Part shown: positions 1 to 5,384 of the stretch, piece by piece
Position numbering within the stretch: the stretch's first letter is position 1
How the letters are laid out: every line of letters begins with the position of its first letter
Source of the DNA: an uncultured Bulleidia sp.
GTDB lineage: Bacteria; Bacillota_I; Bacilli_A; Erysipelotrichales; Erysipelotrichaceae
Direction of reading: 5' to 3'
DNA length: 6,766 nt
NCBI GenBank assembly: GCA_934757945.1
Contig: CAKVLT010000097.1
Coordinates: 1 to 6,766 of the forward strand
Notes under the pieces: model-generated
Databases searched by the model: none
Told to the model about the DNA's origin: nothing
The model's input: only the letters and a program-made list of their open reading frames with translations
Made by a program: the position numbers and the translations under genes

Positions 1-529
1 GCTGTACACTGCCTAAAACATTGGTAACTTCAGCAACAGAAACAGCTTTCACCGTTTCATCAAAACACTTTTCAAATTCTTCAATCGAAATATTTCCCTC
101 ATCATCTGTAGGAATATATCTGACCTTGATACCATGCTCCTGTTCAAGGTGAAACCATGGAAGTATGTTAGAGGCATGTTCCACCTTGGAAATCAAAACA
201 GTATCGCCTGCCTTGAGAAAATCATGTCCCATACCATAGGCAATCTGGTTCATGGACTGGGAGACATTATGTGTATACACCACTTCATCAGGATTGCAGT
301 TAATCAGCTTAGCTACCTGTTTTCTTGTTTCATCATACAAAGCATCATTCTGGGCAGCAATGGCATAATCCCCTCTGTGCACGTTGGAAGTATGATGCAT
401 ATAAAAATCATTTACTGCATCTATAACACATTTTGGTTTTAAAGATGTTGCTCCATTATCAAAATAGATAAGCTCAGGATGATTAACAAGCATTGGAAAA
501 TCTTTTCTGATTTCATTTACATCGAACAT
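1..529 (-). CDS. sufS: SufS cysteine desulfurase, N-terminal part (cut by window edge)
   Basis: This is a PLP-dependent class V aminotransferase-fold enzyme that takes sulfur from L-cysteine as a persulfide for Fe-S cluster assembly in the cytosol. I translated the frame by hand from the ATG at 529 (MFDVNEIRKDFP...); 176 codons lie in the window. Visible family landmarks are the FDNGATSLKP segment (residues 23-32), NVHRGDYAIAAQ (49-60), VSQSMNQIA in the cofactor phosphate-binding region (89-97), VEHASNILPW (116-125) with the PLP-stacking His118, and VTNVLGSV near the cut end. The PLP-binding lysine and the catalytic cysteine lie beyond the left edge, so completeness cannot be judged. The start overlaps the end of sufD by 13 bp. 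An AAAGGAAG sequence (complement of 541-548) lies about 11 bases upstream of it. The family call is firm; SufS rather than IscS or NifS rests on these motifs and on the suf context. Confidence 0.95.
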   Translation of the reverse strand, partial: MFDVNEIRKDFPMLVNHPELIYFDNGATSLKPKCVIDAVNDFYMHHTSNVHRGDYAIAAQNDALYDETRKQVAKLINCNPDEVVYTHNVSQSMNQIAYGMGHDFLKAGDTVLISKVEHASNILPWFHLEQEHGIKVRYIPTDDEGNISIEEFEKCFDETVKAVSVAEVTNVLGSVQ

Positions 530-1323
530 AATTCATCGATCTTCCTTTCCATAGCCTCTTTCAGACGCTGCTGTAAATCTTCATTCTGAATTACCTGTGT
601 TACAGGCAAGAGATATCCTGTAGAAATCAGAGAAGTACACTGTTCTACAGATAACCCTCTGGACATCAGATAATACAGCTGATCTTCATCCACTGTCCCC
701 ATACTCAAAGCATGACTTGCCTGAACATCATTTTCATCTATCAATAACTCAGGGAGTATCTTTGCTTTTTGCCCCATTTCAAAAGATAAGGCATGGGAAC
801 TCTGATGACTCTCACTTTGTTTGGCCCCTTTAACAATCTTGCCAATAGCATCAATAACAAGATTACCGTGCTTTAAAACAACTGCATAGTTTTCAATATT
901 GCCACTAGTATGTGGAGCAAAGTTTACAACATTCACTGCATACTCTTTTCTGGAATTCACAAGCAAGGCATTTGTGACTCTTGCACTGGCTCCAGGTCTT
1001 CTCAAAGCAACAAAACAGGAACGTTTTGTATCAGCAGCATTACATTCTGCATAAGCAACTGTCAGATGCGCGTCACGCAATACTTCATAGCTTTCATCCA
1101 CTTCAAGAGTTTCATCGGCTTCATTGGAAAACAGGATATGTGTCTGTGTACCTGCATTCATAAAACCTCTGATTCTAAGTTTTCCACATTTTCTGACTGT
1201 GATAAACACCTCTGCATCGTCTGTACTTGAAAAAGACAAATCCAGATCTCTGGTGGCATCAATGATATATTCGTTGTATCCCTGCTTAAAAACTATGTCA
1301 GAACTCATACGAATATATTCCAT
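517..1323 (-). CDS. sufD: SufD-like Fe-S cluster assembly scaffold protein, compact form
   Basis: This is a SufB/SufD-family protein, which partners SufB and SufC in the cytosolic complex that builds nascent Fe-S clusters. The C-terminal third is diagnostic: a GKI segment near residue 161, then DENDVQASHALSMG (196-209) and DQLYYLMSRGLS (214-225). These match the family's DDV..SHGATVG and FYL.SRGI blocks. His204 sits where SufD carries its conserved interface histidine. The start chosen is the ATG at 1323, giving 268 residues: it overlaps the sufC stop as TGATG and has a GGGGG run 8-9 bases upstream. A longer reading to 1362 would run inside sufC and is less likely. SufD is usually more than 400 residues, so this one has the beta-helix core but little N-terminal helical domain. 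The order sufC-sufD-sufS supports SufD over SufB. Confidence 0.9.
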   Translation of the reverse strand: MEYIRMSSDIVFKQGYNEYIIDATRDLDLSFSSTDDAEVFITVRKCGKLRIRGFMNAGTQTHILFSNEADETLEVDESYEVLRDAHLTVAYAECNAADTKRSCFVALRRPGASARVTNALLVNSRKEYAVNVVNFAPHTSGNIENYAVVLKHGNLVIDAIGKIVKGAKQSESHQSSHALSFEMGQKAKILPELLIDENDVQASHALSMGTVDEDQLYYLMSRGLSVEQCTSLISTGYLLPVTQVIQNEDLQQRLKEAMERKIDELCSM

Positions 1324-2156
1324 CAGTGTGTATCCCCCATAGCAGTCTGGCGAACTGCACATTGGCCAATGGAAACAGGCTTTTTAGCTTCTTCCTGAGA
1401 TGCAGGTACTGCACCTGTTTCCTGATAGAGCCAGTCATACCCTTCTGCATCAATGCGCTTTGCAAGAGAAGCATCGCCTTCCTTGACAATTCTTCCGTTA
1501 ACAAGAACATGTGTAAAGGTTGGCTCAATCTGTTCATAGAAACGTTCATAATGAGATACAACAAGCATACTCATTCCTGTTTCTTTATGCATTCTCTTTA
1601 AAGCCTCTGAAACAATTCTTAAGGCATCAATATCCAGACCTGAGTCAATTTCATCCAGCATGGCAAGAGAAGGTTTTAACATTTCCATCTGTACAATTTC
1701 ATTTCTTTTCTTCTCACCGCCTGAGAAACCTTCATTTAAGAATCTGTGTGCAAGATCTGGCTTCATCTCCAGATTTTCAATTGTCTTTTCCATCTGCCTG
1801 ATAAACTGGAATAAAGGAATCGGTCTTTCTCTTCTTACATTCATGGCAGCTCTCAGGAAATCAGAGTTTGTAACACCTGGAATTTCCTGAGGATACTGCA
1901 TCGCCAGAAACAATCCGGCTTTGGAACGCTCATCTACCGGCATAGCAAGGATATTCTTTCCATCATAAAGAATACTGCCGGATGTAACGGTATATCTTGG
2001 ATGTCCCATGATGGCTGCAAGTAACGTAGATTTACCATTACCATTAGGCCCCATAAGCGCATGTACTTCGTTTTCATTCACTGTCAGATTAATTCCCTTG
2101 AGTATCTCCTTATCCTCAATGGAAACGTGAAGATTTTTTATTTCTAGAGTTTTCAT
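1323..2156 (-). CDS. sufC: SufC Fe-S cluster assembly ATPase
   Basis: This is an ABC-type ATPase that acts in the cytosol, not as a transporter, and drives conformational change in the SufBCD scaffold. All motifs are present in the 277-residue product: Walker A GPNGNGKST (36-44), Q-loop AMQYPQEIPGV (85-95, Gln87), signature FSGGEKKRNE (144-153), Walker B LAMLDE (164-169), D-loop SGLD (172-175) and the switch His202 in VVSHYERF. The FSGGEKKR and DEIDSGLDIDAL wording is typical of SufC. The ATG at 2156 is chosen over an upstream in-frame TTG (2171) because AGGAGG (complement of 2161-2166) lies directly before it. The family body ends near GYDW (239-242). About 35 residues follow, more than the roughly 16 I recall for Bacillus subtilis SufC. 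First gene of the operon, with its own promoter. Confidence 0.97.
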   Translation of the reverse strand: MKTLEIKNLHVSIEDKEILKGINLTVNENEVHALMGPNGNGKSTLLAAIMGHPRYTVTSGSILYDGKNILAMPVDERSKAGLFLAMQYPQEIPGVTNSDFLRAAMNVRRERPIPLFQFIRQMEKTIENLEMKPDLAHRFLNEGFSGGEKKRNEIVQMEMLKPSLAMLDEIDSGLDIDALRIVSEALKRMHKETGMSMLVVSHYERFYEQIEPTFTHVLVNGRIVKEGDASLAKRIDAEGYDWLYQETGAVPASQEEAKKPVSIGQCAVRQTAMGDTH

Positions 2157-2160
2157 ATGT

Positions 2161-2166
2161 CCTCCT
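2161..2166 (-). promoter_or_regulatory. sufC ribosome binding site
   Basis: AGGAGG on the minus strand lies 4 bases before the ATG at 2156. It decides the sufC start: the in-frame TTG at 2171 lies upstream of this site and has no comparable site of its own. Confidence 0.85.
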
Positions 2167-2235
2167 ATCAATTACCGGCTTGAATTATAGCATTAAACTG
2201 TAATTAAGTGTTGTAATACTATCTCATTCACAAAC

Positions 2236-2252
2236 CGTATTATACTAATACG
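2236..2252. promoter_or_regulatory. Perfect 7-7 inverted repeat over the sufC -10: candidate operator
   Basis: CGTATTA-tac-TAATACG is a perfect palindrome with a 3-base spacer that covers the whole predicted -10 element of the suf promoter. A further TAATAC half-site lies at 2214-2219, downstream of the predicted start point. A repressor bound here would block polymerase directly. Suf operons are often controlled by Rrf2-type (IscR/SufR-like) or Fur/PerR-type regulators. The sequence does not clearly match a consensus I can recall, so the regulator is left open. Confidence 0.5.
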
Positions 2253-2267
2253 AATTTTAACATGCAA
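2239..2267 (-). promoter_or_regulatory. Predicted sigma-A-type promoter of sufCDS
   Basis: Read on the minus strand, TTGCAT (complement of 2262-2267) and a perfect TATAAT (complement of 2239-2244) are separated by 17 bases. Transcription would start near 2232, giving a leader of about 75 bases before sufC. A second TATAAT closer to the gene (complement of about 2186-2191) has no acceptable -35 at 16-18 bases. The -10 lies inside a perfect inverted repeat, listed separately. Confidence 0.65.
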
Positions 2268-2277
2268 AAATCATGCA
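2261..2277. repeat. CATGCA direct repeat, 11-bp period, at the sufC -35
   Basis: CATGCA occurs at 2261-2266 and 2272-2277, spaced by one helical turn, and the first copy overlaps the predicted -35 of sufC. It could be a binding site for a tandem-binding regulator or chance in AT-rich DNA. Confidence 0.3.
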
Positions 2278-2282
2278 CAATG

Positions 2283-2296
2283 TGAACGAAAGTTCA
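2283..2296. promoter_or_regulatory. GAAC-N4-GTTC palindrome resembling a Gram-positive LexA box
   Basis: TGAAC-GAAA-GTTCA is a perfect 5-bp inverted repeat. It contains the GAAC-N4-GTTC core of the Bacillus LexA (DinR) box; the usual outer C and G are T and A here, and the fourth spacer base departs from the consensus. It lies between the two divergent promoters and overlaps neither. As that is an unusual place for a repressor site, the LexA reading is tentative. Confidence 0.3.
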
Positions 2297-2308
2297 GCTT
2301 TTGAAAAA

Positions 2309-2337
2309 TTGCAAAAATATATTGACTATCATATAAT
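2309..2337 (+). promoter_or_regulatory. Predicted sigma-A-type promoter of the foldase pair
   Basis: TTGCAA (2309-2314), a 17-base spacer and a perfect TATAAT (2332-2337) would start transcription near 2344, leaving a leader of about 35 bases. It is followed by the ribosome binding site TAAGGAGG (2367-2374), 4 bases before the ATG at 2379. A TTGACT at 2322-2327 is too close to the -10 to serve as its -35. Confidence 0.7.
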
Positions 2338-2378
2338 AGGAAAGCATTTTTATATTTAAATATGAATAAGGAGGAATT

Positions 2379-3416
2379 ATGAACAAATTCTTGAAAAAGA
2401 ACTGGTTCGTGTCATTAATTATTGTTATATTCGCTTGTATCAGCGTATATTACATCTATGATACCAACAAGGGAAAACTGAAAGGAAAAACTTCCGGCGG
2501 TGAGGATGTTGTTTACACAGTCAACGATGAAGACATAACAGCATCTGAATTCTATGATGAACTGTATAAAACAAACGGTGAAAATGCAGTGCTGTCTCAG
2601 TTTATCAAAGCTGTAGCCGATGACTCCTATAAGACAACAAAAGATATGAAGGAAAGTGCAGCAACTCAGGCTGAATCCATCACATCTAATTACCAGTCTT
2701 CCTACGGCAGTTCTTACGAAGCTAAGCTTAAGAGTGACTTAGCCTCAACAGGGTATTCTGATTTAACAGACTACCTGATTACTCAGTTAAAGATTAATAA
2801 GATTACAGGAGAGTATGCCGCAAATCATTTTGATGAATTGCAGATCAGACAGATTTCCTATGTTCTGATTAAATTTGAAGATTCATCCAATGTTCCTTCC
2901 ACACCGACAGAAGATGAACAGTCCCGTATGGATGCTGTAGATGCCTCTTTAAAGGATGGTACAAGTTTTGCCGATACAGCTACCAAATATTCTGAGGACT
3001 CTTCCACAAGCACAAGTGGTGGTGTTCTTGGCATTATCGATAAGAATGCGTCTAATATTGATGCAAACTTCCTGAAAACTGCTCTTGCTTTAAAGGAAGG
3101 TGAAGTCAGTGACTGGATTAAATCCGACAGTTTCGGTTACTTTAAAATCAAGTGCGATGCCTGCACACCAGAAACACTGGAAAGTTCTGAAGCTATCAGC
3201 AATCCATATGAAACTCTTGTTTCCAAGTACGACACAACACTACAGAAGCCTGCTATCTGGGAAAAAGCAAACTCTCTGGGTATAGATTTTAAAGGCAATG
3301 ACAATCTTGAAAAAGAAATCAAAGCTTACTTTGGTGTAGAAGACAGTACAGAGTCTGAAAGTGAAACAACTGCTTCCCCTTCTCCTACTGCAACTGCCGG
3401 AGGTGACAAGAAATGA
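2379..3416 (+). CDS. Membrane-anchored PrsA/SurA-like foldase with degenerate parvulin domain
   Basis: This 345-residue protein is predicted to act outside the membrane in folding secreted proteins. A basic N-terminus (KFLKKN) precedes one hydrophobic segment (residues 9-27), probably an uncleaved anchor; IFAC at 17-20 is a poor lipobox. A SurA/PrsA-type N-terminal region follows (VVYTVNDEDITASEFYDEL, 44-62). A parvulin-like domain spans about 155-258: IRQISYVLIKF, GTSFADTATKYSEDSSTSTSGGVLG, then LKEGEVSDWIKSDSFGYFKIK. The two parvulin histidines (SHILV and GYHII in PrsA) are Tyr161 and Phe255, so isomerase activity is doubtful. The tail (321-345) is low-complexity Ser/Thr/Glu/Pro. CDAC (259-262) is an unusual CxxC for an exported protein of this group. 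The gene overlaps the next by 4 bp (ATGA). The family call is strong; its clients are unknown. Confidence 0.88.
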   Translation: MNKFLKKNWFVSLIIVIFACISVYYIYDTNKGKLKGKTSGGEDVVYTVNDEDITASEFYDELYKTNGENAVLSQFIKAVADDSYKTTKDMKESAATQAESITSNYQSSYGSSYEAKLKSDLASTGYSDLTDYLITQLKINKITGEYAANHFDELQIRQISYVLIKFEDSSNVPSTPTEDEQSRMDAVDASLKDGTSFADTATKYSEDSSTSTSGGVLGIIDKNASNIDANFLKTALALKEGEVSDWIKSDSFGYFKIKCDACTPETLESSEAISNPYETLVSKYDTTLQKPAIWEKANSLGIDFKGNDNLEKEIKAYFGVEDSTESESETTASPSPTATAGGDKK

Positions 3417-4324
3417 TATCCGCAAAGAAATTACTTACAGGCGCATCTGCTGTAGCATTATGCTTTACACTGGCAGGATGTTCTGATGCCAGTGCAAAAC
3501 TGAAAGACAGTTCCTCTGCCTTAATCAAGGTTGGAAATAAGACAATTACCAAAGGACAGATTTACTCTACAATGGTTTCCATGTCTGGCGCTTCTACTGC
3601 TATCAACAATGCAACAAATAAGATTGCTGCAACAGAAGTGGAAGTGACAGATGAAATCAAAAAGCAGGCTGAATCTTCTTTAAATACTTATAAGTCTATG
3701 TATGGAGATTCCTTTGCTTCCTATCTGGAATCTACAGATATGACTGAAGATGAGTATGTTAATGATTATCTGATTCCTTCCTTACTTGCCGCAGATCTCA
3801 GCACAAAATACATTGAGGAAAAATGGGATGACCTGATTACAATGTATAAACCTGTTAAAGCAACGGTACTTGCATTCTCTTCTCAGGAAGACAGAGATGC
3901 TGCATTACAGGAATTAAACGATGGTTCCAGCAACGCAGAAACAGCTGCAAAAAATCACAACTCTACAAGTGATGGCTCAAGTAAAGTGTATACAAACCAG
4001 GACACTACTCTGGATACAATGGTACGTGCAGTACTAAGTTCCATGAAATCCAGTGACGGCTGGGTAGATACACAATCTTCTGATTCTGCAACATACTACT
4101 TGTTACATGTAGATGAAGACGATACAGAAAACTATCGTGAAGAGCTCAAAACAGCCTTCTCTAACATCTCCAATGTCAAAACAGACGCAACAACCTACTA
4201 CTTCAAAAAGTATGGGTTCCATATTTATGACATTACCCTGTATAACGCTGTAAAAGCATCATATCCTGACAACCTTGTACAGGATATGCCTGCCGATACA
4301 GATACGGATACGGATGCGGAATAG
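3413..4324 (+). CDS. PrsA/SurA-like lipoprotein, probable chaperone without a recognisable active parvulin site
   Basis: This 303-residue lipoprotein starts with MISAKKLL, a hydrophobic stretch and the lipobox LAGC (20-23), so Cys23 should be lipidated and the protein held on the outer face of the membrane. The next region (SSALIKVGNKTITKGQIYSTM, about 34-54) resembles the SurA/PrsA N-terminal module. A helical part with YGDSFASYLESTDMTEDEY (97-115) follows. Residues about 147-235 look like a decayed parvulin fold: VKATVLAF at the position of the first strand, then a lysine/alanine-rich helix and ATYYLLHV at the last strand. The GGDLG block and the catalytic histidines are not visible. The C-terminus is an Asp/Thr repeat. 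The ATG overlaps the stop of the upstream foldase gene by 4 bp, which implies coupled synthesis and perhaps a joint role. Lipoprotein status is firm; the foldase relation is moderately sure. Confidence 0.8.
   Translation: MISAKKLLTGASAVALCFTLAGCSDASAKLKDSSSALIKVGNKTITKGQIYSTMVSMSGASTAINNATNKIAATEVEVTDEIKKQAESSLNTYKSMYGDSFASYLESTDMTEDEYVNDYLIPSLLAADLSTKYIEEKWDDLITMYKPVKATVLAFSSQEDRDAALQELNDGSSNAETAAKNHNSTSDGSSKVYTNQDTTLDTMVRAVLSSMKSSDGWVDTQSSDSATYYLLHVDEDDTENYREELKTAFSNISNVKTDATTYYFKKYGFHIYDITLYNAVKASYPDNLVQDMPADTDTDTDAE
4295..4318 (+). repeat. Four hexamer units encoding an Asp-Thr tail
   Basis: GATACA, GATACG, GATACG and GATGCG follow each other without interruption at the end of the lipoprotein gene and encode DTDTDTDA. 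Near-identical units suggest slipped-strand expansion, so copy number may vary between strains without breaking the frame. Confidence 0.7.
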
Positions 4325-4343
4325 CGCATACTTCACTGATTAC

Positions 4344-4387
4344 AAAAACGGATAACCAATCATCTCGGTTTATCCGTTTTTATTTTT
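4344..4387 (+). terminator. Intrinsic terminator of the foldase pair
   Basis: AAAAACGGATAACC (4344-4357) pairs with GGTTTATCCGTTTTT (4367-4381) with a single bulged base and a 9-base loop. The stem is followed by ATTTTT. It starts 20 bases after the lipoprotein stop codon. Confidence 0.85.
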
Positions 4388-4431
4388 GCAGAAGTAACAT
4401 GTATGCAAAATACGAAGAAATACCTATACCT

Positions 4432-4460
4432 GAAAGAAAACAAACCTGTTTCTTTTTTTT
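4432..4460 (+). terminator. Weak hairpin with T-run upstream of the HIT gene
   Basis: GAAAGAAAAC (4432-4441) can pair with GTTTCTTTT (4448-4456) around a 6-base loop with one bulged A, followed by the rest of an eight-T run (4453-4460). The stem is almost all A-T. It may be a back-up terminator for the foldase transcript. The T-run also occupies the place where the -35 of the next promoter would sit. Confidence 0.3.
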
Positions 4461-4475
4461 GCGTACTGATTGCCT

Positions 4476-4481
4476 TATAAT
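4476..4481 (+). promoter_or_regulatory. Probable -10 element of the HIT-Nudix unit
   Basis: A perfect TATAAT lies 26 bases before the HIT start. No good -35 is present at 16-18 bases, only T-rich sequence (4453-4458); TTGCGT at 4459-4464 is too close (11 bases). The ribosome binding site AAAGGAG (4493-4499) lies 8 bases before the ATG. The promoter may be weak or aided by an activator. Confidence 0.5.
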
Positions 4482-4507
4482 ATACATATCATAAAGGAGA
4501 CAAACTT

Positions 4508-4903
4508 ATGTGTGTATTTTGCGATATTATCAACCATAAAATTCCCTCTAAAGTAGTGTATGAAGACGATAATGTCTTAGCTATTTTAGATATTTCACAG
4601 GTAACAAAAGGTCATACTTTAGTCATGCCAAAAAAACACTTCGCCAACATTCTGGAGGTAGATGAAAAAACATTACAGCATTGTACTTCCGTAGTACACA
4701 AACTTGCAAAACAAATTGTGGATAATACAGAAGCCAAAGGTTGTAATGTATTAAGCAACTGTGGAGAAATTGCAGGACAATCTGTAGATCATTTACACTT
4801 CCATATCATTCCAAGATATTCTTCAAAGGACAGTATTGAAATCAAATTTAATCCATCTCCTGCTTTAGATCTGGATGAAGTCTTAAAGCAGGTCAAAGGA
4901 TAA
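4508..4903 (+). CDS. HIT-family protein (Hit/HinT-like nucleotide hydrolase or transferase)
   Basis: This 131-residue histidine-triad protein closely follows Bacillus Hit. The triad is HLHFHII (95-101); the middle His97 is the expected nucleophile that forms a nucleotidyl intermediate. Members cleave adenosine phosphoramidates or related NMP conjugates, and the true substrate here is unknown. The N-terminal CVFC (2-5) with His44 (PKKHF) and His95 gives a likely structural zinc site, as in many bacterial members. ILDISQVTKGHTLVMPKKH (26-44) and GEIAGQSVDHLH (86-97) are family blocks. It is slightly shorter than the approximately 145 residues I recall for B. subtilis Hit. The stop is 4 bases before the Nudix-like gene, so the two form one unit. 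A hit gene near prsA is also, from memory, the arrangement in B. subtilis. A full, intact gene. Confidence 0.95.
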   Translation: MCVFCDIINHKIPSKVVYEDDNVLAILDISQVTKGHTLVMPKKHFANILEVDEKTLQHCTSVVHKLAKQIVDNTEAKGCNVLSNCGEIAGQSVDHLHFHIIPRYSSKDSIEIKFNPSPALDLDEVLKQVKG

Positions 4904-4907
4904 AGAT

Positions 4908-5384
4908 ATGCCTACCGCTTTATATTATCTGCATGACCCATTTGCTCCAGATCCAAACCGTCCAACAAGATTTGGTTCTGCATGCATTTTGCTTTATAAC
5001 GGAAGTGTTCTGTTGGAACAAAGAAGCGATTCTTTCAGATGGGGCATTGTCACAGGAGATATTCATAATACGGAATCCTTCAAAGATTGTGCAATACGTC
5101 AGACAATTAAGGAAACCGGAATTTCTCTGCAGCACTCCGATCTGTCTTTCCTGAAGATATTTGATGATCCAAGCCGTATTGTATCTTTTCTGGACGGAAA
5201 TATTTATCGTATGGTACATGTTGCCTATATTGCGGAATTTGATACTTTACCAATTACTACAGTCGGAAAAGGCAGTATGGAATTAAGATGGGTACCCCTG
5301 ACAGATCTTGAAGAATATGATCTTGTAGTAACTCATAAAGAAATATTGGAATACTATCTTCAGCAATTACAGGAAGAAAATTAA
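4908..5384 (+). CDS. Nudix-fold protein with a degenerate Nudix box
   Basis: This 158-residue protein has Nudix hydrolase layout: a first strand region RFGSACILLYNGSVLLEQRSDSFRWGIVTG (21-50), a Nudix box at 50-72, and a later strand RMVHVAYIAEF (101-111) followed by ELRWVPLTDLEEYDL (125-139). The consensus box is Gx5Ex7REUxEExGU. Here Gly50, Glu56, Arg64, Glu69 and Gly71 fit, but the RE glutamate is Gln65 and the first of the paired glutamates is Lys68. These positions normally bind metal, so hydrolysis may be weak or lost, or the protein may only bind a nucleotide. FDDPSRIVSFLDGN (85-98) is a second landmark, which I associate with some bacterial ADP-ribose/ADP-sugar type Nudix proteins without certainty. 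Its ribosome binding site AAAGGA (4895-4900) lies inside the end of the HIT gene. Substrate not assigned. Confidence 0.85.
   Translation: MPTALYYLHDPFAPDPNRPTRFGSACILLYNGSVLLEQRSDSFRWGIVTGDIHNTESFKDCAIRQTIKETGISLQHSDLSFLKIFDDPSRIVSFLDGNIYRMVHVAYIAEFDTLPITTVGKGSMELRWVPLTDLEEYDLVVTHKEILEYYLQQLQEEN

Noticed and set aside
134..442. Plus-strand open frame of 102 codons
   Set aside because: It is antisense to sufS, whose minus frame gives continuous family motifs; the plus product has no recognisable domain.
1324..1362. Upstream extension of sufD to an earlier ATG at 1362
   Set aside because: It would lie wholly inside sufC; the ATG at 1323 gives the TGATG coupling and has a purine-rich site before it.
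1298..1564. Minus-strand open frame of 88 codons inside sufC
   Set aside because: It is an alternative frame of the SufC coding sequence with no motif; SufC is complete in the main frame.
2322..2327. TTGACT as a -35 element for the foldase promoter
   Set aside because: It lies 4 bases from TATAAT and no suitable -10 is found 16-18 bases after it; TTGCAA at 2309-2314 has the right spacing.
2157..2378. Riboswitch or small RNA in the divergent intergenic region
   Set aside because: The predicted leaders are short (about 75 and 35 bases) and I see no terminator-antiterminator structure or known riboswitch pattern.
2427..2438. IFAC (residues 17-20) of the first foldase as a lipobox
   Set aside because: Phe at -2 and Ile at +2 do not fit, and the hydrophobic stretch continues past the cysteine; a membrane anchor is more likely. 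The next gene has a clear LAGC lipobox.
4384..4410. TTTTGCA / TGCAAAA inverted repeat with a 13-base loop after the foldase terminator
   Set aside because: Short A-T-rich arms with a long loop and no T-run; it probably arises by chance.
4920..5219. Minus-strand open frame of 99 codons
   Set aside because: It is antisense to the Nudix-like gene and has no ribosome binding site or recognisable domain.
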